Below, in pieces: positions 23,417-31,667 of a DNA stretch of 64,000 nucleotides. The stretch spans positions 94,166 to 158,165 of the forward strand of contig NZ_JADOTW010000004.1 of NCBI RefSeq assembly GCF_015645095.1. Direction: 5' to 3'. Made by a program: the position numbers and the translations under genes. Below the pieces are notes generated by a model. That model was not told the origin of the DNA, searched no databases, and saw nothing but the letters and a program-made list of their open reading frames with translations. Position 1 is the first letter of the stretch, and each line of letters starts with the position of its first letter. The stretch is from Halomonas sp. 328 (GTDB taxonomy: Bacteria; Pseudomonadota; Gammaproteobacteria; Pseudomonadales; Halomonadaceae).

Positions 23417-24652
23417 GTGGAAGGCGAGGAGAAGAGGAGCGGGGCGGGGAAGCCGCTGCTGACACTGGCGTCCCTGGCGCAGGGCGGCGAGGTGCTTTCG
23501 GGGGCGCCGCAGGGCATCCCGGCTGGTATTCATATCGATGCCGGCAGTGACATCGAGGCGGTGAGCCTGTGGCTGAGCGAATACCGCGCCAGCCCCCAGA
23601 CCTGGCGGGCCTATCGCCGCGAGGCGGAGCGGCTGTTGCTGTGGCTCGATCGGCAGGAACTGCGTCTCGGTCAGGTTCGCCGGGAGCATCTCGACGCCTT
23701 CGAGGCCTTTCTCGCCGACCCGCGGCCCCGGGAGGCGTGGATCGGGCCACCGCGTTCTCGTCGCTCATCCGAATGGCGTCCCTTTCGCGGCCCCTTGTCA
23801 CCGGCCAGCCGCCGCCAGAGCCTGGTGATCCTACAGGGGCTCTTCGCTTGGCTGGCAGAGGCGGGTTGGGTCGCCCATAACCCCTTTCGGTTGATGCGCG
23901 ACAAGCGTCGCCGCCTGGATAATCGACAGACCAGCATCGAGCGCTACCTGGAGCGCCCCCTCTGGGCCTGGTTCTGGGCGTGGCTCAATCGCCCACCGGC
24001 GGAGTCCGCCACGCCACGGCAGCGCTTCGAATGGCAGCGCCGGCGCCTGGTCTTCGGCTTCGCCTACCTGCTGGCCCCGCGGATCGCCGAGATCAGTGCC
24101 GCTCGCATGGGCGACTTCCGGCGTCGGGAGGGGCGCTGGTGGTGGGAGGTGATCGGCAAGGGGAGCAAGCGGGCGGTGATTCCGGTGCCGCCCGACATGC
24201 TGGCCCTGCTGGGCGACTGGCGAACCGAGTTGGGGCTTGCCCGCGAGCCCCTGCCGGAGGAGGACGGGCCGCTGTTGCGAAGCCTGGATGGGCAGCGGGG
24301 ATTGGGCGATAACCGCCTCTATCGGCTGATCCGCGAGGCCTTCGCGGCGGGCGCCGCGGCCCTGGAAGAGGAGGGCGACGGCCTCGGGGCCCACCAGTTG
24401 CGTCGCGCCACCCCCCACTGGCTGCGCCACACCGCCTTGACCCACCAGGCCCAGGCGGGGGTCGAGCTGCGCTACCTGGCGGCCACGGCGCGTCATGCCC
24501 GCCTCGATACCACCGCCCGCTACCTGCACGCCGAGGCGGAGGAGTGGCATCGCCAGCAGGCGCGCCATGGCCTGGATCCGGCAACAGAGATCCAGGGCAG
24601 GGAGAACGAGGAAAGCGGCAGGGCGGACGAGCCGGGGAGGGAGCCTGTATAA
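23417..24652 (+). CDS. Stand-alone tyrosine recombinase (phage integrase family)
   Basis: A 411-residue site-specific recombinase. The N-terminal SAM-like DNA-binding domain spans about residues 45-165 (VSLWLSEYRASPQTWRAYRR, ASRRQSLVILQGLFAWL). The catalytic domain keeps the active residues: Arg near 219 in LLAPRIAEISA, Lys near 250 in GKGSKRAVIPV, His334-x-x-Arg337 in HWLRHTALTH, His360 in ARHARLDTT and nucleophile Tyr369. The start is GTG; an earlier in-frame start was not seen. No attachment-site duplication, excisionase or phage genes adjoin it, so it is not an obvious element integrase. It is divergent from the kfrA-like gene, and sufE follows after 27 bp. The target site is unknown. Confidence 0.9.
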   Translation: MEGEEKRSGAGKPLLTLASLAQGGEVLSGAPQGIPAGIHIDAGSDIEAVSLWLSEYRASPQTWRAYRREAERLLLWLDRQELRLGQVRREHLDAFEAFLADPRPREAWIGPPRSRRSSEWRPFRGPLSPASRRQSLVILQGLFAWLAEAGWVAHNPFRLMRDKRRRLDNRQTSIERYLERPLWAWFWAWLNRPPAESATPRQRFEWQRRRLVFGFAYLLAPRIAEISAARMGDFRRREGRWWWEVIGKGSKRAVIPVPPDMLALLGDWRTELGLAREPLPEEDGPLLRSLDGQRGLGDNRLYRLIREAFAAGAAALEEEGDGLGAHQLRRATPHWLRHTALTHQAQAGVELRYLAATARHARLDTTARYLHAEAEEWHRQQARHGLDPATEIQGRENEESGRADEPGREPV

Positions 24653-24679
24653 TGGGGCCATTATCAGCGAGGAGTTTCC

Positions 24680-25105
24680 ATGAGCATCGACACCACCGCC
24701 GAACAGGCGCAGCAGGAGCTGCTGGAAGAGTTCGAACTGTTCGATAACTGGATGGATCGCTACCAGTACATCATCGACCTGGGCAAGCAGCTGCCGGACT
24801 TCCCCGACGAGTGGAAATGCGACGAGCACAAGATCCAGGGCTGCCAGTCCAATGTGTGGATGCGCCACCGGCTGGAAGAAGGGCGCCTGCACTTCGATGC
24901 CATCTCGGATGCCGCCATCGTCTCGGGGCTGATCGCCGTGTTGCTGCGTATCTACAGCGACCGCCCGCCGGCGGAGATCCGCGACACCCAGCCCGAGTTC
25001 CTCGTCGCCCTGGGTCTCGACAAGCACCTGTCACCGACCCGCAGCAACGGCCTTCACGCCATGCTCAAGCGCATCTACGAGGTCGCCGAGCGGGCCGCCA
25101 CCTAA
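24680..25105 (+). CDS. sufE: SufE-type cysteine desulfurase sulfur acceptor
   Basis: A 141-residue protein that accepts persulfide sulfur from a cysteine desulfurase (SufS or CsdA) and stimulates it, feeding Fe-S cluster assembly. The active cysteine is in HKIQGCQSNVWM, and the family C-terminus SPTRSNGLHAMLKRIYEVA is present. GAGGAG lies just before the start. It is an orphan here: no sufBCDS genes are in the window, so CsdE is an alternative name. It may be read together with the recombinase gene 27 bp upstream. Confidence 0.93.
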   Translation: MSIDTTAEQAQQELLEEFELFDNWMDRYQYIIDLGKQLPDFPDEWKCDEHKIQGCQSNVWMRHRLEEGRLHFDAISDAAIVSGLIAVLLRIYSDRPPAEIRDTQPEFLVALGLDKHLSPTRSNGLHAMLKRIYEVAERAAT

Positions 25106-25223
25106 GTGCCAATTTCGCTCGAAATAATAATTTTTATAAGCCAGGCTTTAAAAATAATCGTTTTTTAGGCGGGATAATCATTTTGGCAAGGCATTCGGCA
25201 AGGCAAGTGGGCGACGAAACCGG

Positions 25224-25592
25224 CTATGCCTCGAAGGATTGCCGCTCGGCTCCCCTGCGACGCCGTTCCCGGGCGAGGATCGCCTCGGCGTCCAGGCTGG
25301 CGATGGTGCCTTCGGCGGGTATCTCGCCGGCCAGGCGCAGCGCCAGGTAGCGACCGCAGCAGACGCGCAGAAAGGAGGCGAAGCCGCCCTGATCATGGCC
25401 GGCTTCGTCGCACTCCCGCGAGAGTCGACCGATCAACTGGGTCAGGCTATGGCCATCGCGGCGGGCGACCTCCTCCAGCACCTCCCAGTAGAAACGCTCC
25501 AGACGCACGCTGGTGGAGACCCCGTCCAGGCGCAGCGAGCGGGTCTGCGCCTCCCACAGGCTCGGCTCGGCACCGATAAAGAGTCGGCACAT
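25224..25592 (-). CDS. Ribbon-helix-helix domain protein (RHH_4 type)
   Basis: A 122-residue protein opening MCRLFIGAEPSLWEAQTRSL, the typical N-terminus of the RHH_4 family. The ribbon-helix-helix core is RLDGVSTSVRLERFYWEVLE, followed by DGHSLTQLIGRLSREC and FASFLRVCCGRYLALR. The ATG at 25592 is chosen because GGGAGG lies eight bases before it; a GTG three codons upstream overlaps that site. Such proteins are presumed DNA-binding regulators, but targets are not known. It appears monocistronic, next to the PfpI-like gene on the same strand. Confidence 0.85.
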   Translation of the reverse strand: MCRLFIGAEPSLWEAQTRSLRLDGVSTSVRLERFYWEVLEEVARRDGHSLTQLIGRLSRECDEAGHDQGGFASFLRVCCGRYLALRLAGEIPAEGTIASLDAEAILARERRRRGAERQSFEA

Positions 25593-25659
25593 GATCTTCA
25601 CCTCCCATGCTAAGTGACCGGGAGCACCAGGGTACTCCCAGTCAGCGCTTATCGGGAGT

Positions 25660-26241
25660 CTAAACCGCTAACCGCGCCCCCAGCACGGCCATAAACTGCG
25701 CCAGCCAGGCGGGATGCGCCGGCCAGGCCGGGGCGGTGACCAGGCGACCGTCGGTGATGGCGGCATCCACGGCGATATCGGCATAGTGGCCGCCGGCGAG
25801 CTCCACCTCCGGGCGACAGGCGGGGTAGGCCGCGCAGCGGCGCCCCTCCAGTACCCTGGCGGCGGCCAGCAACTGGGCGCCGTGACAGATCGCCGCCACC
25901 GGCTTGTCGGCGTCGAAGAAGTGGCGCACCAGGGCGATGACCTCATCGTCAAGACGCAGGTACTCCGGGGCGCGACCCCCGGGGATCACCAGGCCATCAT
26001 AGGCCTTTGCGTCCACGCCGGCGAAGTCCGCATTGAGGGCAAAGCGGTGGCCGGGCTTTTCGGTATAGGTCTGGTCGCCCTCGAAGTCATGGATGGCGGT
26101 GGCCACGGTATCGCCGGCGACCTTGTCGGGGCAGACCGCATCGACGCGGTAGCCCACCGCCTGCAGGGCCTGGAAAGGAACCATGATCTCGTAGTCTTCG
26201 ACGAAATCCCCGCACAGCAGCAGCAGTCGTTTGACAGGCAT
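25660..26241 (-). CDS. DJ-1/PfpI family protein
   Basis: A 193-residue cytosolic protein of the DJ-1/PfpI superfamily (class I glutamine-amidotransferase-like fold). Visible features are the opening [20 protein letters not shown] with the conserved acidic residue, [13 protein letters not shown], and the nucleophile elbow [13 protein letters not shown] with Cys near 117. The family includes protein deglycases, glyoxalases and stress chaperones; the exact activity cannot be told from sequence. The start at 26241 follows GAGGAG. The two flanking gaps are short and show no operon partner. Confidence 0.88.
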   Translation of the reverse strand: MPVKRLLLLCGDFVEDYEIMVPFQALQAVGYRVDAVCPDKVAGDTVATAIHDFEGDQTYTEKPGHRFALNADFAGVDAKAYDGLVIPGGRAPEYLRLDDEVIALVRHFFDADKPVAAICHGAQLLAAARVLEGRRCAAYPACRPEVELAGGHYADIAVDAAITDGRLVTAPAWPAHPAWLAQFMAVLGARLAV

Positions 26242-26390
26242 GGCGTCACTCCTCCTCGGGATCTTGTGATTGGCGTCTCCGCCATGGGCGGAGGGAATCA
26301 TTCTGGCACGGCGGGAATCGCAGGAGGTGGTAGCGGGCTACTACACCAGGAAACGCCAGGGATGCACCAGAACCGAGGGCAAGGCGGGGC

Positions 26391-26750
26391 TTAGCGGTGG
26401 TGACAGCCGTTATCGCGGGGGCGGAACTGCTCGTCGAGCTCGGGGTCTTCCCGGCACAGGGCCTCGCTGGGTCCGCCGGGCACCGGGTCGATGCCGCCTT
26501 CGGCAGCGGGGTGGCAGCGCAGGATGCGCCGCAGGGCGAGCCAGCCGCCCTTGAGGGGGCCATGCACCTGGAGGGCTTCCACCGTGTAGTGGGAACAGGT
26601 CGGCCAGTAGCGGCAGCGGGGGCCCAGCAGGGGGCTGATACCCCACTGATAGAGACGCACCAGGCCGATCATCAAGGCAGCCAGCAGGCGGCTCAGCGAG
26701 GCAACCAGGCCGCGCCAGAGCGCGGCGAGCCAGCCGGCCAGGCAACGCAT
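26391..26750 (-). CDS. yidD: YidD, membrane protein insertion efficiency factor
   Basis: A 119-residue small membrane-associated protein that aids YidC-dependent insertion. The core is [20 protein letters not shown], then [11 protein letters not shown] and [14 protein letters not shown], with three conserved cysteines. A hydrophobic amphipathic N-terminus is present, and the C-terminal tail is extended (about 30 residues past the core). The location is unusual: yidD normally lies between rnpA and yidC near the replication origin, whereas here its start is one base past the hisI stop. Whether another copy exists elsewhere cannot be known from this window. Confidence 0.92.
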   Translation of the reverse strand: MRCLAGWLAALWRGLVASLSRLLAALMIGLVRLYQWGISPLLGPRCRYWPTCSHYTVEALQVHGPLKGGWLALRRILRCHPAAEGGIDPVPGGPSEALCREDPELDEQFRPRDNGCHHR

Positions 26751-26751
26751 G

Positions 26752-27198
26752 CTAGGCCTTGCCCTTGCCGTAGAGGGTCTCCGGGTCGATCAGCGGTTCG
26801 CTGCTGATGCGTGCCTGGTCGGCATCCAGGGCGACATAGAAACAGTGGCGGCGCCCGGTGTGACAGGCAGGGCCGGTCTGGTCGACTTGCAGCAGCACGG
26901 TATCGCCGTCGCAATCCAGGGCGGCACTCTTGAGCAGCTGCTGCTGGCCGGAGCTCTCGCCCTTGCGCCACAGCTTGCCCCGGGAGCGAGACCAGTAGCA
27001 GACCCGGCCACTGTGCAGGGTCTCTTCCAGGGCCTCGCGGTTCATCCAGGCCATCATCAGCACTTCGCCGCTATCGTGCTGCTGGGCGATGGCGGGAATC
27101 AGTCCGGCCTCGTTCCAGGCGACCGTATCCAGCAGCCGGGCGGTCGACTCGGTGGTGTCCAGGGGGGCGCGCTCCAGCGCCTTGAATAGCTCGCTCAT
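26752..27198 (-). CDS. hisI: Phosphoribosyl-AMP cyclohydrolase
   Basis: A 148-residue enzyme opening the purine ring of phosphoribosyl-AMP, the third step of histidine synthesis. Family motifs: [36 protein letters not shown], and the metal site [20 protein letters not shown] with the second cysteine ligand at RRHCF. There is no HisE domain, so it is the monofunctional form. It stands apart from other his genes, between zur and yidD. The leader contains an uninterrupted run of 11 C (minus strand) about 20 bases before the start codon. Coding upstream of 27198 was rejected since it would read through that tract. Confidence 0.93.
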   Translation of the reverse strand: MSELFKALERAPLDTTESTARLLDTVAWNEAGLIPAIAQQHDSGEVLMMAWMNREALEETLHSGRVCYWSRSRGKLWRKGESSGQQQLLKSAALDCDGDTVLLQVDQTGPACHTGRRHCFYVALDADQARISSEPLIDPETLYGKGKA

Positions 27199-27218
27199 GG
27201 GTGTCTCATGATCAGAAT

Positions 27219-27229
27219 GGGGGGGGGGG
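27219..27229. repeat. Homopolymeric G11 tract between zur and hisI
   Basis: Eleven consecutive G on the plus strand lie in the 32-bp gap between the zur stop and the hisI start. Such tracts are prone to slippage. Here it is outside both coding regions, just upstream of the hisI ribosome-binding region. Confidence 0.9.
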
Positions 27230-27230
27230 C

Positions 27231-27710
27231 CTAGGCCTGGGTCGCCGCCGCGGGTGATGCCTCCTCGCTGCTGGTGTGGCGGCAGTCGTCGCAACTGCCC
27301 AGCAGCTCGATGGTCTGCCGCTCGACGCGAAAGCCCAGCTCCCGGGCACGCCCGGCCAACTGGGCATCCACATCATCCAGGTGAAGCTCCTCGACACGGC
27401 CGCAGTGACGACAGATCAACAGCTGGAAACCGTGGGCATGCTCCGGGCAGGGGCAGGCCACATAGGCATTCAACGACTCGATCCGGTGCACCAGGCCCTG
27501 CTCGATCAGGAAATCGAGGGCCCGGTAAACGGTGGGCGGCCGTGCCGCCGCGTGCTCCAGGGCCAGTCGGTCCAGCAGGTCGTAGGCCTTGAGCCCCCCG
27601 GGGGAGTCGGCGACCAGGGCCAGTACGCGGCGGCGGATGGGCGTGAAGCGCACGCCTCTGGCCTGGCACTGGCGCTCGGCCCGCTCGAGCAGTTGTCGGG
27701 ATTGAGGCAT
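27231..27710 (-). CDS. zur: Zinc uptake regulator Zur (Fur family)
   Basis: A 159-residue Fur-family repressor. The winged helix spans residues of about 15-85 (RFTPIRRRVLALVADSPGGL, RPPTVYRALDFLIEQGLVHR). The C-terminal dimerisation domain has regulatory metal residues in CPCPEHAHGFQLLICRHCGR and a final structural-zinc cysteine pair in LGSCDDCRH. The HRIESLNAYVAC stretch and lack of the Fur-type HHHDH motif favour Zur over Fur. In zinc sufficiency it would repress zinc importer genes; no znuABC genes are in this window. Next downstream on the same strand are hisI and yidD. Confidence 0.9.
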   Translation of the reverse strand: MPQSRQLLERAERQCQARGVRFTPIRRRVLALVADSPGGLKAYDLLDRLALEHAAARPPTVYRALDFLIEQGLVHRIESLNAYVACPCPEHAHGFQLLICRHCGRVEELHLDDVDAQLAGRARELGFRVERQTIELLGSCDDCRHTSSEEASPAAATQA

Positions 27711-27806
27711 GAATACACTGTCCTGTCGATACCAGGGGTCAGTCTACCAGAGCCGAGGGCAAGCCGGCAGCCCGGACACCGGGAGGCCCTCGGTGATGGT
27801 GCGGGG

Positions 27807-28814
27807 TTAGGCCGGCACCGCGCCGGGTTCCGGCAGCTCGGAGCGGCGTGCGAAGTGCTGTCGAGCTAAGGCCACCCGCTCGCTGACCGAGGCCCCGGCC
27901 GGCTGTCGCTCGATCAGGTCGAGGCGCCTGCGCAGCCCCTCGCCGTTGGCCATCTGAATGGCCAATCCGGGCCGGGCATTGAGCTCCAGCAGCATGGGGC
28001 CGTGGCGTCGGTCGAGGACCATGTCGGTGCCCAGGTAACCGAGACCGGTCATCTCATAACAGCTGGCGGCCAGGGTCAGCAGGGTATCCCACTCGGGGAT
28101 ACGCAGGCTGGCCAACTCGTGCCCGGTATCCGGATGGCTGGCCCGCGGGCGATCGAACTGGACCCCGCGCAGCGCCGTCCCGGTGGCGATATCCAGCCCC
28201 ACCCCCACGGCGCCCTGGTGAAGGTTGGCCTTGCCGTCCGAGGCGGCGGTGGAGAGGCGCATCATCGCCATCACCGGGTAGCCACGGAAGACGATCACGC
28301 GGATATCCGGCACCCCCTCGTAGGTGTACTCGGTGAGCGACTCTTCGAAATGGATCAGGTCCTCGATCACCGCCACGTCGGGTGAGCCGCCCAGGGAGTA
28401 GAGGCCGGAGAGGATATTGGAGACGTGACGCTCCAGGTCCTCGCGCCCCAGGAGGGCGCCACTGGGCTTGACGTAGGCCTCGCCGGCACGCCCCTCGATG
28501 ACCAGGATCCCCTTGCCGCCGCTGCCCTTGGCGGGCTTGATCACGAAACCGGCGCTCCCCGCCACCAGCTCCGCCACCCGCTTGACACCGAACTGGGTGG
28601 TGACGGTGCCGATCAGCGCCGGGGTGGTGATGCCGTGACGCTCCGCCAGGAGCTTGGTCTGCAGCTTGTCATCCACCAGCGGATAGAGGCGGCGATCGTT
28701 ATAGCGGCCGATATAGCGGATATTGCGCCGATTCATGCCGATGATGCCCTTGGCCCTGAGGCGCCCGGGGCGGGTCCAGGCCAGGGCCCAGTCGAGCAGG
28801 CTCTCGGAAGACAT
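27807..28814 (-). CDS. RimK-type alpha-L-glutamate ligase-like ATP-grasp protein
   Basis: A 335-residue ATP-grasp enzyme resembling RimK-type amino-acid ligases. ATP-binding segments are FVIKPAKGSGGKGILVIEGR and, near the C-terminus, MLLELNARPGLAIQMANGEG, with the metal-binding Glu and Asn in LLELNARPG. An opening GMNRRNIRYIGRYNDRRLYP is characteristic of this subfamily. The start ATG at 28814 lies two bases after the stop of the membrane-protein gene upstream, so the two are tightly coupled. It likely joins an amino acid to a protein or peptide; the substrate is unknown. It is the third gene of a conserved trio with a zinc-protease-like lipoprotein and an inactive transglutaminase. Confidence 0.88.
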   Translation of the reverse strand: MSSESLLDWALAWTRPGRLRAKGIIGMNRRNIRYIGRYNDRRLYPLVDDKLQTKLLAERHGITTPALIGTVTTQFGVKRVAELVAGSAGFVIKPAKGSGGKGILVIEGRAGEAYVKPSGALLGREDLERHVSNILSGLYSLGGSPDVAVIEDLIHFEESLTEYTYEGVPDIRVIVFRGYPVMAMMRLSTAASDGKANLHQGAVGVGLDIATGTALRGVQFDRPRASHPDTGHELASLRIPEWDTLLTLAASCYEMTGLGYLGTDMVLDRRHGPMLLELNARPGLAIQMANGEGLRRRLDLIERQPAGASVSERVALARQHFARRSELPEPGAVPA

Positions 28815-28816
28815 CC

Positions 28817-30322
28817 TCAATCCTCCGCCGCCGGCTTGAAGCGGCGCAGCTCCAGCAGCCGATAGCCGGTGTAGTTACCCGCCAGCAGGATCAGCGACAT
28901 CATCACCAACTGCAGTCCCAGGAAGTTGAAGGTGATATGGCGAATCCAGGGGTTGTTCATGGCCAGGTAGGCGAGCACCGCGGTGAGCAGGCTGCCGCCC
29001 CCCTGGATCAGCACCTCCTTGGGGCCTTCCTCCTCCCAGAGGATCGACATCCGCTCGATGGTCCAGGAGAGGATGATCATCGGGAAGAAGGTGATGGTCA
29101 GGCCGGCATTGAGGCCGAAGCGATAGGAGAGCACCGAGAAGATGGAGATGATGGCGATGACCGTGATGATCACCGCCGAGACTCGCGCCACCAATAGCAG
29201 ATTGAGGTGAGAGAGGTAGCTACGGATGACCAGGCCCACGGCCACCACCAGCAGGAAGCCGATCAGGCCGGTGAGCAGGCTGGTCTGGATAAAGGCCAGG
29301 GCGATCAGCACCGGCATGAAGGTGCCGGAGGTCTTGATGCCCACCAGGATACGCAGGAACACCACCACCAGGGCACCGATGGGGATCAGCAGGATGGTCT
29401 GGAAGAGCGCCTGCTCCTCCAGGGGGAGGCTATGGATCGAGAAGTTGAGCAGGGTGTCATCGGCCAGCTGGTTACGCACCGCCGAGGCCGCCGGCTGGTT
29501 GTGCGTCAGCATCGAGAAGCTGACCCGGGAGTTGCTGCCCCCCTGCACCTCCAGCACGGCCTGGCCGGCGGTTTCCCAGAGCAGCAGGTCGTCGGGGCGG
29601 CCCTGCTCCCCGGTCTCCGGGTGGAAGATCGCCCATTGATCGCCGTCGAAGACCTGGATCCACGACGAGAGGCTCTGACGGCGGCGCCCATCCTCCAGGT
29701 GCAGCCCGCTGACTTCCCGGGCGGCGATTCCCGCTTCATTGAGCAGGCGAACCAGCAGCGGGGCGCGCTCGAACTGGGTGAGCAGCAGGCGCGCGTTCTC
29801 TCCCTGGCGCTCACCGGACATGTCGCGGATCAGCTCCCGGGCGAAGGTGTGGGGCGAGGCGCTGCGTGCCCAGGCTCGGTCGATCACCTGACGGGCCGCG
29901 GTGTCGAAGGGGCGCTCCCAGAGGATTTGGCGGGGCAGGGCGGGGGGCACCTGGACGGGGCCGCGGGCGTCGGGGGCCGTCAGCATCTGCACGGTGTAGT
30001 AGAGCTGCTGGGGACCATTGGCCTCGCGGATGGTCCACTGGGCTCGGCGACCTCCCTGCTCTTCGCGAAATGCCAGACCGTAGCCGGAGGAGGCGGTATG
30101 TTCGGTGAGCAGACGATAGCCCTGCTGATGATCCGGCAGGGCCATGTCGACGATCACCGGCTCGCCGCGGGCGGTGAGGTTGATCTGGGCTTCGATCTCC
30201 CACACCTGGCGCTGCTCACCAGGAAACCAGGGCACATCGAACTGCAGGTGACGGTGCAGGCTGAGGCCGATGCCGGCGAGCATCAGCAGGCTCACCAGCA
30301 GGTAGAAGGGCAGTCGCGACAT
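28817..30322 (-). CDS. Inactive transglutaminase-family protein with seven-helix membrane domain
   Basis: A 501-residue inner-membrane protein. A signal anchor (residues of about 5-22) leads to a periplasmic domain of about 230 residues that resembles the transglutaminase fold (FARELIRDMSGERQGENARL, EAGIAAREVSGL) but has no cysteine in the catalytic position. From about residue 275 there are seven hydrophobic helices (GALVVVFLRILVGIKTSGTF, LIALAFIQTSLLTGLIGFLL and others). Length and order match the uncharacterised inactive-transglutaminase/7TM family found with RimK-like ligases. AAGGAAG precedes the start. It sits between the zinc-protease-like gene (87 bp) and the ligase gene (2 bp), suggesting one transcript. 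Confidence 0.88.
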   Translation of the reverse strand: MSRLPFYLLVSLLMLAGIGLSLHRHLQFDVPWFPGEQRQVWEIEAQINLTARGEPVIVDMALPDHQQGYRLLTEHTASSGYGLAFREEQGGRRAQWTIREANGPQQLYYTVQMLTAPDARGPVQVPPALPRQILWERPFDTAARQVIDRAWARSASPHTFARELIRDMSGERQGENARLLLTQFERAPLLVRLLNEAGIAAREVSGLHLEDGRRRQSLSSWIQVFDGDQWAIFHPETGEQGRPDDLLLWETAGQAVLEVQGGSNSRVSFSMLTHNQPAASAVRNQLADDTLLNFSIHSLPLEEQALFQTILLIPIGALVVVFLRILVGIKTSGTFMPVLIALAFIQTSLLTGLIGFLLVVAVGLVIRSYLSHLNLLLVARVSAVIITVIAIISIFSVLSYRFGLNAGLTITFFPMIILSWTIERMSILWEEEGPKEVLIQGGGSLLTAVLAYLAMNNPWIRHITFNFLGLQLVMMSLILLAGNYTGYRLLELRRFKPAAED

Positions 30323-30409
30323 AGGAGCTTCCTTGTATATCCCGGGCGGCATTGGCCGGCTGAATCACGCGGCAGGCGTCAGGGTGGGGCACTTGGCTAG
30401 GCGGGCCGC

Positions 30410-31279
30410 CTAGGGATCGCTATCGTCCCGGTCGAGGGCTTCATCGACGGCGGCCTCATCGGCGGGGCGTCCTCCGGGGAATTCCGGCCGCTGGTGAAGG
30501 TAGGTCTCGGCCACGTCGATCACCGCAATATCCATCATGAAGCGGCGCCCCAGCAACACCGGGTAATTGAGGTGGCTGCGATCATTGAGGGTGAACTCGA
30601 CCGGCTGACGAATCGGCCCCAGGGTCATCACCAGGCTGACCACCGGGCGTGATTCGCTGCCGGCGGCCTGCAGGATGCGCACCCGCCGCTCCACCGGGGC
30701 CTCGATCCAGGCATTGCGGATGCCATCGACCACCACGTCATCCTCGGTGAGGCCCAGCTTGAAGCGCACCCAGTTCTGGCCATCCCGCTCGAAGGGGGTG
30801 ATCTCCCGGGCGGAGAGGGATGAGGTGTTGGCACCGGAGTCCACCCGCGCCTTGAGGTAGGTGCCGACCTCCGGCAGGCCGATCCACTCGGAACGCCCCA
30901 GCACCTGCTTGCCTTCCAGTTGCGAGCTGTCGATGCCTTCGCACTGGCTGGCCACCAGGGTCGGTTCCTCGGCGCGCCGGTCCAGGGCCTCCTGCATCCC
31001 GTGCAGGCGATCCCCCAGCACGCGAATGTCGGCCAGCAGGTAGCGCCCCAGTCGCGCCTGGCGATCCTCCCAGTCGAGGCGTGTCTCGCAGCGCTCCATC
31101 AGTCGTGATTCCAGGGAAGCGATACGGGTCTCGAAGGCCTCGGCGCTGACGGGAGGCGGCCCGGGCTCGGGGGTCGGCTGCTGAGCACAGCCACCGATCA
31201 GGGCTAGGCCAACCCCGGCCAGGCCCAGGCGGGTCGACGAGGAGAGAGACGGGCGTCGAAATCGCGGCAAAGAGAACAT
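30410..31279 (-). CDS. Retropepsin-like 'ATP-dependent zinc protease' family lipoprotein
   Basis: A 289-residue lipoprotein precursor: signal peptide with lipobox LIGGC at about residues 27-31, a coiled-coil region of about 50-100, then a domain of the PF05618 type (often named ATP-dependent zinc protease or RimB-like). The domain shows LGRSEWIGLPEVG, KARVDSGANTSSL and LNYPVLLGRRFMMDIAVIDV, a retropepsin-like fold in which DSGA is the likely catalytic aspartate motif. The acidic C-terminal tail is family-atypical. It heads the trio with the transglutaminase-like and ligase-like genes. The start at 31279 gives a proper lipoprotein signal. Substrates are unknown. Confidence 0.87.
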   Translation of the reverse strand: MFSLPRFRRPSLSSSTRLGLAGVGLALIGGCAQQPTPEPGPPPVSAEAFETRIASLESRLMERCETRLDWEDRQARLGRYLLADIRVLGDRLHGMQEALDRRAEEPTLVASQCEGIDSSQLEGKQVLGRSEWIGLPEVGTYLKARVDSGANTSSLSAREITPFERDGQNWVRFKLGLTEDDVVVDGIRNAWIEAPVERRVRILQAAGSESRPVVSLVMTLGPIRQPVEFTLNDRSHLNYPVLLGRRFMMDIAVIDVAETYLHQRPEFPGGRPADEAAVDEALDRDDSDP

Positions 31280-31522
31280 GGGTCGGAAGTGTGTCCTATG
31301 CGGGTCTACCGTTTCGTTGGGGCTGCGATGGATGCGGATAATACGAAGCGCCGGGCGCGGCTGTCCATGCCTGCGCGGGGAGAACGCTCGTGGAATCACG
31401 GGGATGTCGACGTCTCCGAAACGGCGACCACATCATGACAGAGCGACGAAGCCTGTCAATGCGCCGGGTGAATGCCGGTTAGCGATGGCCTCGCACGAGA
31501 CCGCCAAGGACATTCGATTTAA

Positions 31523-31538
31523 CATAATATACATTATG
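31523..31538. promoter_or_regulatory. Inverted repeat in the AT-rich patch upstream of the trio
   Basis: CATAAT-ATAC-ATTATG, a perfect 6-bp inverted repeat with 4-bp spacer, lies in the only AT-rich stretch of the region. It could be an operator or contain a -10 element for the minus-strand trio. Confidence 0.35.
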
Positions 31539-31614
31539 CGAACTGCTGGTCATGTCATGAGGGGCCAGACATCAAGCCGATGGCATCTGGGCGTTTGCTG
31601 GGCTGGACGCAATA

Positions 31615-31640
31615 CGCCCCCGGCAGAGCTGCCGGGGGCG
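31615..31640 (-). terminator. GC-rich hairpin downstream of ectC
   Basis: A 12-bp stem CGCCCCCGGCAG and complement with a 2-base loop lies 28 bp after the ectC stop. There is no T run, so intrinsic termination is likely but not certain. Confidence 0.6.
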
Positions 31641-31667
31641 CATCACTAGCCAAGGTCTGGCGCGACC

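Larger units (their letters stand above)
31280..31667. other. 388-bp intergenic region between ectC and the protease-ligase trio
   Basis: No convincing gene is present: one 123-codon frame on the plus strand has no ribosome-binding site or recognisable product. The region is less GC-rich than its surroundings. It contains the CATAAT-ATAC-ATTATG inverted repeat and, near ectC, a GC hairpin. On the minus strand it should carry the promoter of the zinc-protease-like gene. Confidence 0.6.

Noticed and set aside
24653..25223. An attachment site for the tyrosine recombinase, such as a tRNA gene or direct repeats flanking an island
   Set aside because: No tRNA gene and no convincing direct repeats bracketing the recombinase were seen. 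The neighbours are ordinary chromosomal genes.
31278..31649. A 123-codon plus-strand frame in the gap beside ectC
   Set aside because: It has no Shine-Dalgarno sequence, its start overlaps the start of the minus-strand lipoprotein gene, and the translation looks random. I treat the region as intergenic.
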